Below are positions 11,196-19,685 of a DNA stretch of 64,000 bases, in pieces; position 1 is the first letter of the stretch; each line of letters opens with the position of its first letter. The notes under the pieces were generated by a model, which was not told where the DNA came from, did no database searches, and was given only the letters and a program-made list of their open reading frames with translations. The stretch covers positions 1-64,000 of the forward strand of contig NZ_JAPEPT010000009.1 of the NCBI RefSeq assembly GCF_026339995.1. Reading direction: 5' to 3'. Origin of the DNA: Streptomyces sp. NBC_01481. Lineage in GTDB: Bacteria; Actinomycetota; Actinomycetes; Streptomycetales; Streptomycetaceae. Made by a program: the position numbers and the translations under genes.

Positions 11196-11486
11196 TCAGC
11201 CCTTCGGCGGGAGAGGGGCGTGGTGGTCGCCCTGGGTCGTGGCCACACCGTCGCTCAGCAGCTTGGGCGGCACAGGCGCGTGGTGGTCACCCATCGTCGT
11301 GATGGTGCTGTCGGCGGGCGGCACGGGGGCGTGGTGGTCGCCCATGGTGGTGATACCGCCGTCGGCCGGCGGCGCCGGGGCGTGGTGGTCGCCCATGGTG
11401 GTGATACCGCCGTCGGCCGGCGGGGCGGGGGCGTGGTGGTCCCCCATCGTGGTGATCTCTTCCTGATTCGGCTCTTTGGTGCTCAT
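11196..11486 (-). CDS. afsS: AfsS-like small regulator with five repeats
   Basis: A 96-residue protein built almost wholly of five tandem repeats of ITTMGDHHAPxPP type; the fifth reads ATTQGDHHAPLPP. AfsS of S. coelicolor is a 63-residue 'sigma-like' protein with three TxxDxHxPxPP-type repeats. It is the target gene of AfsR and turns on secondary metabolism globally by an unknown mechanism. Position directly downstream of afsR on the same strand and the repeat motif support orthology. The start at 11486 is chosen because AAGGGGGA precedes it; a longer upstream reading to 11825 runs through the promoter and is rejected. The repeat expansion to five units is unusual. Confidence 0.88.
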   Translation of the reverse strand: MSTKEPNQEEITTMGDHHAPAPPADGGITTMGDHHAPAPPADGGITTMGDHHAPVPPADSTITTMGDHHAPVPPKLLSDGVATTQGDHHAPLPPKG

Positions 11487-11522
11487 GGTGTCCCCCTTGG
11501 GATGTGCAACATGACCGAAGGC

Positions 11523-11568
11523 GGCCTTCTGCCCGGAGACTCCCCCGAGGGTCGCCGGACAGAAGGCC
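11523..11568 (-). promoter_or_regulatory. Stem-loop in the afsS 5' leader
   Basis: The 14-base arms 11523-11536 (GGCCTTCTGCCCGG) and 11555-11568 (CCGGACAGAAGGCC) pair with a single mismatch around an 18-base loop. The hairpin lies between the proposed afsS promoter and start codon, ending 37 bases before the ATG. It could be a leader structure or attenuator, or an inverted-repeat operator. Confidence 0.5.
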
Positions 11569-11644
11569 AGTGGACCTGCCGCCCTCCGCTGAGGTGACGG
11601 TCCCGATCCGCCTGCCCCCCGACGCGACGGATCGAATGCTGTTG

Positions 11645-11676
11645 AGCATGTCGGACGAGCATAAACATTCGATGAA
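11645..11676 (-). promoter_or_regulatory. Probable AfsR-dependent (SARP-type) afsS promoter
   Basis: On the minus strand, TTCATCG (11676-11670) and TTTATGC (11665-11659) are direct heptamer repeats 11 bp apart. Eight bases later comes CATGCT (11650-11645), a plausible -10 element. SARP regulators bind direct heptamers spaced by one helical turn, with the last one 8 bp from the -10, so the geometry fits exactly. It would give a leader of about 150 nt for afsS. Confidence 0.65.
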
Positions 11677-11892
11677 CGCCCTCGCATAGGTCTTGTCTTC
11701 AACAACCCGTCTGCCTGGCGGCGCCTGGTGCGCATGCCCCCCGTAGCCCTGTGGGCACGGGAGGTGCCCCCACGCTGCGTTGGATCAGCGGCGGGCGGAC
11801 CCCATCCTCCGGCCTGCGATCGCACGCACCAGACGCCGCCAAGCCCGCCCTTCGGGCCGACGGCGCTGCTGTGGAGACACTCCCTGGCGCGC

Positions 11893-14841
11893 TCAGGCCG
11901 CGCCGGTGAGCGGAGTGAGCAACTCCCGGACTTCCTGGGCCTCGGGCGCGCCCGTCTGCTCCTGCAGCAGCAGTGCCTCGCGCCAGCAGGCGCGCGCCCG
12001 GTCCGGCTGGCCGAGGCTGTCCAGCGCCTTGCCTAAGGTGACCAGCACATTGGCGCGGGTACGGTCGCCGCCCATGCAGCCGATCGCGAGCGCCTGCTCG
12101 GCGCACTGAGCGGCGCGTGCCGGACGCCGGGCCGCGAGATGCGCCTGGGCGATACGGAAGTGCGCCGTGCCTTCCCACAGCCGCTGCCGGTTCGCCTCGA
12201 ACCGCTCCAGCGCCTGCGCCAGTTGGTCCAGCGCCTCGGCGTGGCGACCGGCCTGGGTGAGGGCGACCCCCAGCGCGTACTGCGCGTTGGCCAGCCGGAG
12301 CGTGTGTCCTATCCGGTCGTAGAGCGCGATTCCCTGCTCGGCCAGTGCGATGCCCTGCGCGGTGCGGCCCATGGCGACGTGGATCCGGGAGAGGTTGCAC
12401 AGGGCACTGGCCTCACCGGGCAGGTTCCCGTCGGCGCTGGATCCCTCCCTCGCCCGGCGCAGGTGGGCCTCGGCCTCCTCGTTGCGTCCCTGTATGAAGG
12501 CGATGATGCCGCGGTCGTTGTCGGACCAGTACACGGGCGCCGGGTCGTGCGCGGCGAGTGCGAGCACAGCCGCCTGCTTGGCCTCCTCGTCCGCCTGCTC
12601 GTAACGGCCCGCCACCAGATGGACGTTGGTCAGCGAGGTCCGGACGCGTCCTTCGGTGCGGGTGTCCCCGGCGGCGCGTGCCGCCTCGAGCGCCGTCAGG
12701 GCGACCGACTCGTACACCTTGGAGTTCGCGCCGGACTCCGCCAGATCCTGCGCGGCCCACAGCAGGTCCACGGCGGCCCGGAGCCGCGCCCCGCCGGCCG
12801 CCTGCCGTGCGCAGGCCAGCAGGCAGTGCGCCTCCGCGTAGAACCAGTCCTGGGCTTCCTCGCGGTCGGTCAGGGGGAGTCCCTCATGACGGGTGGGCTC
12901 CAGATGGTCCACCAGACGGTCAGCGGGACGCTCGATCGCGAACACTTTCGCCGCCGTCGCCAGGTAGAAGTCGAGCAGCCGCGAAAGGGCCAGCTCCCGC
13001 TCCACCGGGGGTTGTTCGTCGCGGTCGGCGCACGCACGCGCGTAGAGACGCACCAGGTCGTGGTAGCGATACCTGCCCGGCGCCGCCGACTCGACCAGGG
13101 AGGTGTCGACCAGCGCCTCAAGCAGGTCTTCGGTTTCCTGGGGCGGCAGGTCGAGTACGGCCGCCGCCGCCGCCAGCGAGATGTCGGGGCCGTCGGCCAG
13201 GCCGAGCAGGCGGAAGGCGCGGGCCTGGGCGGGCTCCAGCTGGCCGTAGCCGAGTTCGAAGGTGGCCTTCACCGCGAGGTCGCCGGCCTGGAGTTCGTCC
13301 AGACGGCGGCGCTCGTCGGCGAGCTTCGCCGCGAGCACCGAGACGGTCCAGGTGCGGCGGGCCGCCAGCCGGGACGCGGCGATACGGATCGCCAGCGGCA
13401 GGAACCCGCACGCCGCGACCACGTCGAGCGCCGCGTCCCGCTCGGAGGTGACCCGCTCCTTGCCCACGATCCGGGTGAAGAGCTGCAGCGCCTCCTCCGG
13501 CGACATGACGTCCAGGTCGACGAGATGCGCACCGGCCAGATCGACCATCCGGACGCGGCTGGTGATCAGGACCGCGCAGCCCGCGGTGCCGGGCAGCAGC
13601 GGGCGGATCTGGGCGGCGTCGCGAGCGTTGTCCAGCAGGACCAGGACGCGCCGGCCGTCGACCATGGAGCGGAAGAGCGCGGCCCGCTCGTCCAGCGAGT
13701 CCGGGATGGCCGAGTCGGCGGTGCCGAGGGCCCGCAGGAAGGCGCCGAGCACCGTCTCCGGATCGGCGGCGCGGTTGCCCGCACCCTGCAGATCGACGTA
13801 CAGCTGGCCGTCCGGGAAGTGCGGACGGGCCTCGTGCGCCACATGGACGGCGAGGGTCGTCTTGCCGACGCCGCCGATGCCCGCGAGCGCGGAGACCGCC
13901 ATGACCGAACCCTCGGCGGTGGCGAGCTGGTCGCCCAGTTCGCGTACGAAGGAGGCGCGCCCGGTGAAGTCCGGCACGGTGGCGGGCAGTTGCGCGGGAC
14001 GGGTGACCTGCGGGGCGGGGGCGGGCTCCTCGCTCGGGCGGGCCAGTTCCGCGTCGGCCTGCAGAATGCGCTGCTGGAGCCTGGAGAGTTCGGGCCGCGG
14101 GTCGACGCCCAGTTCGTCGGCGAGCATCCGGCGGGTGTCGGCGTACACGGCGAGCGCCTCGGCCTGCCGTCCGCTGCGGTAGAGGGCCAGCATCAGCAGC
14201 TCGCGCAGCCTCTCGCGCAGGGGGTGCGCGGCGGTGAGCGCGGTCAGCTCCGAGACCGCCTCCGCGTGGCAGCCGACCTCCAGGTCGAGGTCGAGCCGGG
14301 TCTCCAGAAGCTGGAGCCGCCACTCCTCCAGGCGGGCCCGCTGGTTCTCGGCGTACGGCCCAGGCACATTGGCCAGCGGCTCGCCGTCCCACAGGCCCAG
14401 CGACTTGTTGATCAGCACCCTGGCCTGGCAGCGGTCCCCGGCGGCCCGCGCCTTCTCCGCCTCGGTGGCCAACTCCTGTGCCACCGCGAGGTCGAGGGAG
14501 TCGCGGCGGACCCGAATCGCATAGCCGCCGGACTCGCTGACCAGCGCGTTGGCGGAGAGGACCTTGCGCAGACGGGAGGCATACGTCCGTACGGCCGCGA
14601 GCGCCTGGGAGGGCGGGTCCTCACCCCAGATCGCGTCGATCAGCTCGGAGGCGGTGGCGGTACGGCCGTCGCGCAGCAACAGCGCGGCCAGCAGCGCGCG
14701 CTGCTGGGGCGAGCCGGACGGCAGGTTCTCCCCGCCGCGCCACGCGCGTACCGGGCCGAGCACGCTGAAGCGCAGGTCAACGACGCCGCTGTGCTCCGGA
14801 GCGCGCTGCTCCGGTACGCGTGGCCCGCTGTCACGGTCCAT
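11893..14841 (-). CDS. afsR: AfsR pleiotropic SARP/STAND regulator of secondary metabolism
   Basis: A 982-residue protein with the full AfsR architecture. An OmpR-type DNA-binding domain spans about residues 24-110 (LRFSVLGPVRAW...SPQQRALLAALLLRDG). A bacterial transcriptional activation domain follows to about 265. The NB-ARC/STAND ATPase has its P-loop GIGGVGKT at 321-328 and Walker B-like RVLVLLDNA near 400. A long TPR-like helical C-terminus completes it. AfsR of S. coelicolor (993 residues) is phosphorylated by AfsK and activates afsS. The N-terminus (MDRDSGPRVPEQRAPEH) and the afsS neighbour make this the orthologue rather than just another SARP. The start follows AGGGGGC. No afsK is in the window. 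Confidence 0.92.
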   Translation of the reverse strand: MDRDSGPRVPEQRAPEHSGVVDLRFSVLGPVRAWRGGENLPSGSPQQRALLAALLLRDGRTATASELIDAIWGEDPPSQALAAVRTYASRLRKVLSANALVSESGGYAIRVRRDSLDLAVAQELATEAEKARAAGDRCQARVLINKSLGLWDGEPLANVPGPYAENQRARLEEWRLQLLETRLDLDLEVGCHAEAVSELTALTAAHPLRERLRELLMLALYRSGRQAEALAVYADTRRMLADELGVDPRPELSRLQQRILQADAELARPSEEPAPAPQVTRPAQLPATVPDFTGRASFVRELGDQLATAEGSVMAVSALAGIGGVGKTTLAVHVAHEARPHFPDGQLYVDLQGAGNRAADPETVLGAFLRALGTADSAIPDSLDERAALFRSMVDGRRVLVLLDNARDAAQIRPLLPGTAGCAVLITSRVRMVDLAGAHLVDLDVMSPEEALQLFTRIVGKERVTSERDAALDVVAACGFLPLAIRIAASRLAARRTWTVSVLAAKLADERRRLDELQAGDLAVKATFELGYGQLEPAQARAFRLLGLADGPDISLAAAAAVLDLPPQETEDLLEALVDTSLVESAAPGRYRYHDLVRLYARACADRDEQPPVERELALSRLLDFYLATAAKVFAIERPADRLVDHLEPTRHEGLPLTDREEAQDWFYAEAHCLLACARQAAGGARLRAAVDLLWAAQDLAESGANSKVYESVALTALEAARAAGDTRTEGRVRTSLTNVHLVAGRYEQADEEAKQAAVLALAAHDPAPVYWSDNDRGIIAFIQGRNEEAEAHLRRAREGSSADGNLPGEASALCNLSRIHVAMGRTAQGIALAEQGIALYDRIGHTLRLANAQYALGVALTQAGRHAEALDQLAQALERFEANRQRLWEGTAHFRIAQAHLAARRPARAAQCAEQALAIGCMGGDRTRANVLVTLGKALDSLGQPDRARACWREALLLQEQTGAPEAQEVRELLTPLTGAA

Positions 14842-15039
14842 AGCTGCCCCCTGCCCCCGTACTGCCGGAATCGCCCTCGACAGTCTGCCTTGTTCGGGGC
14901 GGCCCCGTCAGCAGCGGGGCACCTCCTCCTGGCTCTCCCCCGGCGGGACTGCGTGGTAACCCCGGTCCTGTGAAGGCCGTGTGTGATCTTCGTCAAGGAC
15001 TGCGGGTCAACGGCGGTGCGCGTCCAGGGTGTCCGCTAG

Positions 15040-15054
15040 CTGACGGATCGTCAG
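15040..15054. promoter_or_regulatory. CTGACG-N3-CGTCAG operator, site 1
   Basis: CTGACGGATCGTCAG is a perfect 6-bp dyad with a 3-base spacer, 21 bp before the amidohydrolase start. It is one of six copies in the window, all just upstream of catabolic-type genes. The size and symmetry suit a TetR-family repressor; the regulator is not encoded in the window. Confidence 0.75.
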
Positions 15055-15075
15055 ATCGGCGCTACGGTGGAGCGC

Positions 15076-16302
15076 ATGGAGACCTTCCCGAAGATCATCT
15101 CGGTGGACGACCACACGGTTGAGCCCCCCAACGTCTGGCAGGACCGGCTCCCGTCGAAGTACCGGGACATCGGACCGCGCATCGTCCGCGCGCCACTGAA
15201 GGAAATGACCTTCATGGGCGGCAAGTTCGCCCCGGTGATGGGCGCGCAGGGAGACGACGGGCCGATAGGCGACTGGTGGGTGTACGAGGACCTGCACCGG
15301 CCGCTGACCCGCCTCGACACCGCCGTCGGCTACGACCGCGACGAGATCAGGCTCGAGGTCATCACGTACGAACAGATGCGGACGGGATCCTTCAGCGTCC
15401 CGGACCGCCTCGCCGACATGGACGTCAACCACGTCCAGTCGGCGCTGTGCTTCCCGACCTTCCCGCGCTTCTGCGGCCAGACCTTCACCGAGGCGAAGGA
15501 CCGCGAGCTGGGGCTGCTCGGGGTGCGGGCGTACAACGACTGGATGGTGGAGGAGTGGTGCGGCCCCGACGCGCGGGGCCGCCTGATCCCGCTGACCCTC
15601 ATCCCGCTCTGGGACGCCCACCTTGCCGCCGCCGAGGTCCGCCGCAACGCGGCGCGCGGTGTGCGTGCCGTGGCCTTCTCGGAGATCCCGCCGCACCTGG
15701 GCCTGCCGTCCATACATACGGACGAGTGGGACCCCTTCCTCCAGGCCTGCGACGAGACCGGCACCGTCATCGCGATGCACATCGGCTCTTCGTCGAAGAT
15801 GCCTTCCACCTCGGCGGACGCCCCGCCGGCCGTCGGCTCGACGATCACCTTCGCCAACTGCTGCTTCTCGATGGTCGACTGGCTGATGAGCGGCAAGTTC
15901 GAGCGCTTCCCGAACCTGAAGATCATGTACGCGGAGGGTCAGATCGGCTGGATCCCGTACATCCTGGAACGCGCGGACGTGGTGTGGGAGGAGAACCGCG
16001 GCTGGGGCGGAGTGGCGGACAAGGTCCACCGCCCGCCGTCGGAGCTCTTCACGGAGCATGTGTACGGCTGCTTCTTCGACGACGCGTTCGGGCTGAAGAA
16101 CCTGGACGCGATCGGGGTCGGGAACGTCCTGTACGAGACGGACTACCCGCACTCGGACTCGACCTGGCCGAAGTCGAAGGAGGTCGGCGAGTCCCAGATG
16201 GGCCACCTGGCGCCGGATGTGGTCGACCGGATCGTGCGGGGCAACGCGATCGAGCTGCTGGGCCTGACGGCACAGGGACTCTGGCGGGGGCCGGGGGCAT
16301 GA
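15076..16302 (+). CDS. Amidohydrolase-2 family metal-dependent hydrolase
   Basis: A protein of about 408 residues of the amidohydrolase_2 (ACMSD-like TIM-barrel) family, which hydrolyses or decarboxylates ring-cleavage-type substrates using a divalent metal. Seen are the N-terminal IISVDDHTVEPP (DxH metal-site variant), ADMDVNHVQSALCFPTFPRF, the IAMHIGSSSK histidine strand, and near the C-terminus LYETDYPHSDSTWP, whose Asp is the usual last metal ligand. The ATG at 15076 is preferred over GTG at 15067 because GGTGGAG lies just before it. The CTGACG dyad directly upstream links it to the oxidoreductase operons at 21-28 kb. The substrate is unknown; relatives act in aromatic or terpenoid breakdown. 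Confidence 0.85.
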   Translation: METFPKIISVDDHTVEPPNVWQDRLPSKYRDIGPRIVRAPLKEMTFMGGKFAPVMGAQGDDGPIGDWWVYEDLHRPLTRLDTAVGYDRDEIRLEVITYEQMRTGSFSVPDRLADMDVNHVQSALCFPTFPRFCGQTFTEAKDRELGLLGVRAYNDWMVEEWCGPDARGRLIPLTLIPLWDAHLAAAEVRRNAARGVRAVAFSEIPPHLGLPSIHTDEWDPFLQACDETGTVIAMHIGSSSKMPSTSADAPPAVGSTITFANCCFSMVDWLMSGKFERFPNLKIMYAEGQIGWIPYILERADVVWEENRGWGGVADKVHRPPSELFTEHVYGCFFDDAFGLKNLDAIGVGNVLYETDYPHSDSTWPKSKEVGESQMGHLAPDVVDRIVRGNAIELLGLTAQGLWRGPGA

Positions 16303-16304
16303 CG

Positions 16305-16334
16305 CGAGGCCCGCGCCGTGCGGCGCGGGCCTCG
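16305..16334. terminator. Strong bidirectional terminator
   Basis: CGAGGCCCGCGCCG and its exact complement form a 14-bp stem with a TG loop, lying between two convergent genes and 3 bases after the amidohydrolase stop. Confidence 0.85.
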
Positions 16335-16376
16335 TTCATACGTCGATCAGCGTGGTGCCGACCGGCGGAGCGTCGG

Positions 16377-17255
16377 TCAGCCGAAGAAGACCGACGAGAT
16401 GGTGTTGTCGAACCCGATGGTGTTGAGGTCGGCGACATCGCCGTTGACGACCTTGGACTTACCGGTGCAGTTCTTCTCGGACCAGATCTTCAGAGAACCG
16501 GACGCCTGGAGGGACGAGGCGGAGTTGTCGCGGCCGACGTTCTTGCAGCCCGAGCCGGCCAGACCCTCGGAGGGGTCGCCGAAGTTCTTCTCGTCGGAGA
16601 GGGTGACGCTGGTGGCAGCCTTGCCACCGCCCTGACCGCCCTCGGGGGCGCCTGCCTTCTTCCCGTCCGGGGTCACGCCGAACCAGGTCCCGCCGACACC
16701 CTGCCCGTTGGTGTCACCGGGCTTCAGGTCCTTGCTGAACCGGTAGACGGGCCAGCCGCCGACCGTCACCTGAAGCGAACCGTCGTCCCGCTTGACGACG
16801 CCGACGTCGGACTTCTTGACCCCGTCGATGAAGATCTTGCCGCCGGGAGCGACGACGACGGGCGGCCAGGTGACGGCGCAGGCACCGTTGCAGTTCGACT
16901 TCGAGGGCTTGGCGTCGTCCGGGTCGAACCGGTAGAGCGTGAAGCCCGCGCCATTGACCACCACGGGGTCGAGGTTCCCCGCCTTGGAGGCGCTCAGCTG
17001 AACCCACTTCTTCGCCACGGGCTTCACAGCGGGCTTGCCCGGGTCGTTCGCCCAGTCCCCGGTCTTGGGCTGCGCCTTGTTCTGCTGAGCAGTACCGCTC
17101 AGGAAGTTCAGCTGCTGGGCGCTGTCCTGCGCGGAGGCCGGGGACGAGGCGGGCGCGGCGGCACCCGTCTCGGCGTCCGTCCCATTGCAAGCGGTGAGCA
17201 GCAGGGCACTGGCGGCGGCGGCGCTGGCGATCATTCCGAAGCGCTTGCTGAACAT
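16377..17255 (-). CDS. Secreted lipoprotein with repeated 'Lipoprotein_15' domain
   Basis: A 292-residue exported lipoprotein. The signal peptide ends in a lipobox LLTAC with Cys23 as the lipidation site. After a low-complexity linker the central part (about 80-205) has the motif LYRFDPD...SKSNCNGACAVTWPP, then GWPVYRFSKD, the paired 'secreted repeat of unknown function' (COG4315) found in many actinobacterial lipoproteins. The last 65 residues, with Cys pairs (GCKNVGRDNSASSL and EKNCTGKS) and a final NTISSVFF, resemble the small peptidase-inhibitor I36/crystallin-like fold. Function unknown; it acts outside the membrane. It converges on the amidohydrolase and shares its terminator. Confidence 0.8.
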   Translation of the reverse strand: MFSKRFGMIASAAAASALLLTACNGTDAETGAAAPASSPASAQDSAQQLNFLSGTAQQNKAQPKTGDWANDPGKPAVKPVAKKWVQLSASKAGNLDPVVVNGAGFTLYRFDPDDAKPSKSNCNGACAVTWPPVVVAPGGKIFIDGVKKSDVGVVKRDDGSLQVTVGGWPVYRFSKDLKPGDTNGQGVGGTWFGVTPDGKKAGAPEGGQGGGKAATSVTLSDEKNFGDPSEGLAGSGCKNVGRDNSASSLQASGSLKIWSEKNCTGKSKVVNGDVADLNTIGFDNTISSVFFG

Positions 17256-17413
17256 GTTCTCTCCCCTGGTCGTAGGCTCCGGACCGTCCGGACCCTGCGC
17301 CTGGGAGTACGGGGCAGCGTTCGCGGGTCCTCACCCGGTTACGGGCCCGAGACACGCCCGGGACGGACCGGGGTCAACAGGCGCGGGACCTGGACGTTCC
17401 GGGACACCGGCGG

Positions 17414-17989
17414 CTATTTGGAGGGTGATTCGACGGTGAGGACGACGCGCACCGTCTTGCCGACGTGTTCCCTCGCGAACCAGTGGATCTCTCCCGCCAG
17501 TTGGCGTACGACGAGCAGCCCTCGGCCGTGCTCTTCGTCGTCTCCGGGGCCATCGGTGCGGTCGAGGCTGGGCAACTCCGCCACCGGGTCGGACACCTCG
17601 ACGACCAGTTGCCCGCTCTTCAGCATGGCCAGCTTCAGGCGTAGCTCATGTCTGGCGCGGCGGCCATGGGCGATCGCGTTCGTCACCAGCTCGGAGACGA
17701 TCAGTACGGCGTCGTCGGCGTCGCCGCGCCAATCCCACTCAGACAGCCTGCGACGGGTGTGGGCGCGGGCCAGGGCCACTGAGCCTCGAACCATCGTGTA
17801 GCCCATGGACCACTCGTACATGACAGCCGTCTCGACCGCTGTGGCGTCGGCGTCGATCACGAGTCCTCCCGCTCTGCGAGCCGGAGATTCGACCTTGTGG
17901 TGGGGAGTAACACGGTTCTCCTTCTCGCCTGGCCGGACGGCGCCGGAAACGAAGCCCTCGACGGCACATGGGGGCGCGGCTTCTGCCAC
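17414..17989 (-). CDS. Anti-sigma-factor-like ATP-binding protein (HATPase_c_2)
   Basis: A 191-residue RsbW/SpoIIAB-like protein, a GHKL ATPase of the type that binds sigma factors or anti-anti-sigma partners in Streptomyces. The N-box is VLIVSELVTNAIAHG near residues 95-109; the G-boxes are VVEVSDP and HGRGLLVVRQLA near 153-164. The GTG start at 17989 gives an N-terminal extension of about 55 residues that the family usually lacks; ATG at 17824 (MYEWSMGYTM) is a reasonable alternative. It lies just beyond a perfect CTGGACCGGT dyad and downstream of gntR on the same strand, so it may be controlled by that regulator. Confidence 0.8.
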   Translation of the reverse strand: MAEAAPPCAVEGFVSGAVRPGEKENRVTPHHKVESPARRAGGLVIDADATAVETAVMYEWSMGYTMVRGSVALARAHTRRRLSEWDWRGDADDAVLIVSELVTNAIAHGRRARHELRLKLAMLKSGQLVVEVSDPVAELPSLDRTDGPGDDEEHGRGLLVVRQLAGEIHWFAREHVGKTVRVVLTVESPSK

Positions 17990-17998
17990 GCCCCCACA

Positions 17999-18020
17999 CT
18001 GGACCGGTGGACCGGTCCAG
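17999..18020. promoter_or_regulatory. Perfect 10-bp dyad, probable GntR operator
   Basis: The arms CTGGACCGGT and ACCGGTCCAG flank a GG spacer, 10 bp upstream of the ATPase gene and 11 bp past the gntR stop. A related sequence occurs on the other side of gntR at 18780-18800. It could double as a hairpin ending the gntR transcript. Confidence 0.6.
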
Positions 18021-18031
18021 TCAAGCGATCG

Positions 18032-18760
18032 TCAAGAAGCCGACCCCATCGGGTAGTTGTCCGTGCGCTCCCAGAGTTCGGAGGGCGTCACGCCTTCCTC
18101 GACGACCAGCGGCCTGTCCCCGATGTCGTACGCGACATGCACATCCACGGCGACCGCAAGCGGTGTCCGCTCGTCGAACCGTTCCGCCTCGCCTTCCGTC
18201 GCCAGTCGTACTCGTGTCAGGTCGGAGCCCCGCGCCGGTGCGCGCCCGGTCGCGCGGGCGATGTAGTGGGTCGTCCCCTCGGCGATCGGTCCCGTCTGGG
18301 CCAGCCGGGGACACTCGTCCGCGACGTCGGGCGGGAACCACGCGGTCACCAGAGTCATCGGCGTCCCGTCATCGAGGAGTACGAGACGGTCGCGTCGCAA
18401 CGCCGTCTGGCCGTGGCCGAGTTGGAGCAGCTGTGCAATTTCACCGGGCGGTGCCACTCGCGCTGGGGAACCGAGCCTGCGGAAGGGGCGTCCGCCCGTC
18501 ACCCGCGTACTGCCCGACCTGCGATTCCCGGCCGGCCGTGCGAGCGGCGTCTCGGTCACGCGGAAGCCCTGCCCCTGCCTGGCAACGATCAGGCCGTCGT
18601 TCCTGAGGGTGTCGTACGCCTTGACCACCGTCGCTCGCGAGACACCCCACTGCTCGCACAGGTCACGACCCGATGGGAGGAGCGCACCCGGCGGGAACTC
18701 GCCGTCCGCAATGCGCTGCCGCAGGGACTCGGCGATCTGCTCGTACTTCAGGGTCGGCAT
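18032..18760 (-). CDS. GntR family (UTRA-type) transcriptional regulator
   Basis: A 242-residue HutC/UTRA-type GntR regulator. Residues 1-65 form the winged helix: YEQIAESLRQRIADGEFPPG, then LPSGRDLCEQWGVSRATV and the wing LRNDGLIVARQGQGFRV. The rest is a UTRA-like effector domain (DDGTPMTLVTAWFP near 136-149). Such proteins repress neighbouring genes until a small ligand binds. It is divergent from the methyltransferase gene and flanked by two copies of a TGGAC-MGGT dyad, which suggests autoregulation and control of both neighbours. The ligand is not predictable. Confidence 0.88.
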   Translation of the reverse strand: MPTLKYEQIAESLRQRIADGEFPPGALLPSGRDLCEQWGVSRATVVKAYDTLRNDGLIVARQGQGFRVTETPLARPAGNRRSGSTRVTGGRPFRRLGSPARVAPPGEIAQLLQLGHGQTALRRDRLVLLDDGTPMTLVTAWFPPDVADECPRLAQTGPIAEGTTHYIARATGRAPARGSDLTRVRLATEGEAERFDERTPLAVAVDVHVAYDIGDRPLVVEEGVTPSELWERTDNYPMGSAS

Positions 18761-18779
18761 CGCGACGAACTCCCGTTCA

Positions 18780-18800
18780 CTGGACAGGTTGACCGGTCAC
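18780..18800. promoter_or_regulatory. Imperfect copy of the GntR dyad in the divergent promoter
   Basis: CTGGACAGGT-TG-ACCGGTCAC matches the 17999-18020 dyad at 17 of 21 positions. It lies in the 57-bp gap between gntR and the methyltransferase gene, where a repressor would cover both promoters. Confidence 0.55.
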
Positions 18801-18817
18801 GGTGGAGCATCCCTCAT

Positions 18818-19636
18818 ATGGGAACGGCCCCTCAAATCGCACCCGAGATCCACGACTTCTACACCGAGAACTACGACGAGGCGACCCGTCTGACGGCAAC
18901 GGCAGATGGCGCGCTCGAACTCGTACGTACACAGGAGATCCTCCGGCGGTACTTGCCGTCGTCGCCCGCCACGGTGCTCGATGTGGGTGGCGGGCCCGGC
19001 GTTCACGCACAATGGCTCAGCGCGGACGGCCACAAGGTCCGTCTGATCGACCCCGTCCCACGCCACATCGACCAGGCGTCGGCCGTTGGTGTGGCTGCGG
19101 AGATCGGTGACGCGCGGCAGCTGGTGGCCGAGACCGGATCGTACGACGTGGTGTTGCTTCTCGGGCCCCTCTATCACCTGCTGGAGCGCGAGGACCGAGA
19201 CCGGGCGCTCGCCGAGGCCCGGCGGGTGGCGCGGCCGGGCGGGCTGGTGGCAGCCGCGGCGATCGGCCGTTACGCGTCGCTGTACGAACACGTGGCGACC
19301 ACGCTCCTCGGCACAGACCGAGTCCGCGAGGCCGTGGGGGACATCCTGCGTACTGGGCGGCATGAGCCGGGCCGCAAGGGGTTTACGGCGGCGTACTTCC
19401 ACACAGCCGAGGGGCTGGAGCAGGAGATGACCGACGCCGGGCTGCAGGGCGTCGCGGTACACGGCATCGAAGGACCGGCGTGGGCCTGCCTGAAGGCGAC
19501 CGAGCGGCACACCGGCGAACCGCTTGCCGGGTCGCCGATGTTCGCGGCGGCACTGGAGTCCGCCAGGCTCGCCGAGCCGTACCCCGCTCTCCTCGCCTCC
19601 AGCTCACACATGCTCGCGACCGCGGTCGCCCCCTGA
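18818..19636 (+). CDS. Class I SAM-dependent methyltransferase
   Basis: A 272-residue class I methyltransferase. Motif I is VLDVGGGPGVHAQWL near residues 49-63, followed by VRLIDPVPRHI (acidic residue after strand 2) and YDVVLLLGPLYHL (motif IV); the last part is helical with RVARPGG as the motif VI strand. ATG 18818, preceded by GGTGGAG, is chosen; the open frame extends about 300 codons further upstream but runs antisense to gntR. It is divergent from gntR and probably repressed by it. The methyl acceptor is unknown; the closest general type is the small-molecule ubiE/menG-like group. Confidence 0.85.
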   Translation: MGTAPQIAPEIHDFYTENYDEATRLTATADGALELVRTQEILRRYLPSSPATVLDVGGGPGVHAQWLSADGHKVRLIDPVPRHIDQASAVGVAAEIGDARQLVAETGSYDVVLLLGPLYHLLEREDRDRALAEARRVARPGGLVAAAAIGRYASLYEHVATTLLGTDRVREAVGDILRTGRHEPGRKGFTAAYFHTAEGLEQEMTDAGLQGVAVHGIEGPAWACLKATERHTGEPLAGSPMFAAALESARLAEPYPALLASSSHMLATAVAP

Positions 19637-19685
19637 AGGAGGAAGCCCGGCGCCTTACGTCTCGGTCCGGCGCACCCTGCCATCG

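Noticed and set aside
11196..11486. Tandem repeats as a CRISPR or microsatellite
   Set aside because: The repeats are in frame, codon-varied and encode the known AfsS motif.
12139..14973. 944-codon plus-strand open frame
   Set aside because: Runs antisense through afsR, with the Gly/Arg/Val-rich composition typical of shadow frames in high-GC genes; no domain is visible.
17897..18817. N-terminal extension of the methyltransferase frame
   Set aside because: It is antisense to the gntR gene; ATG 18818 gives a normal-length methyltransferase.
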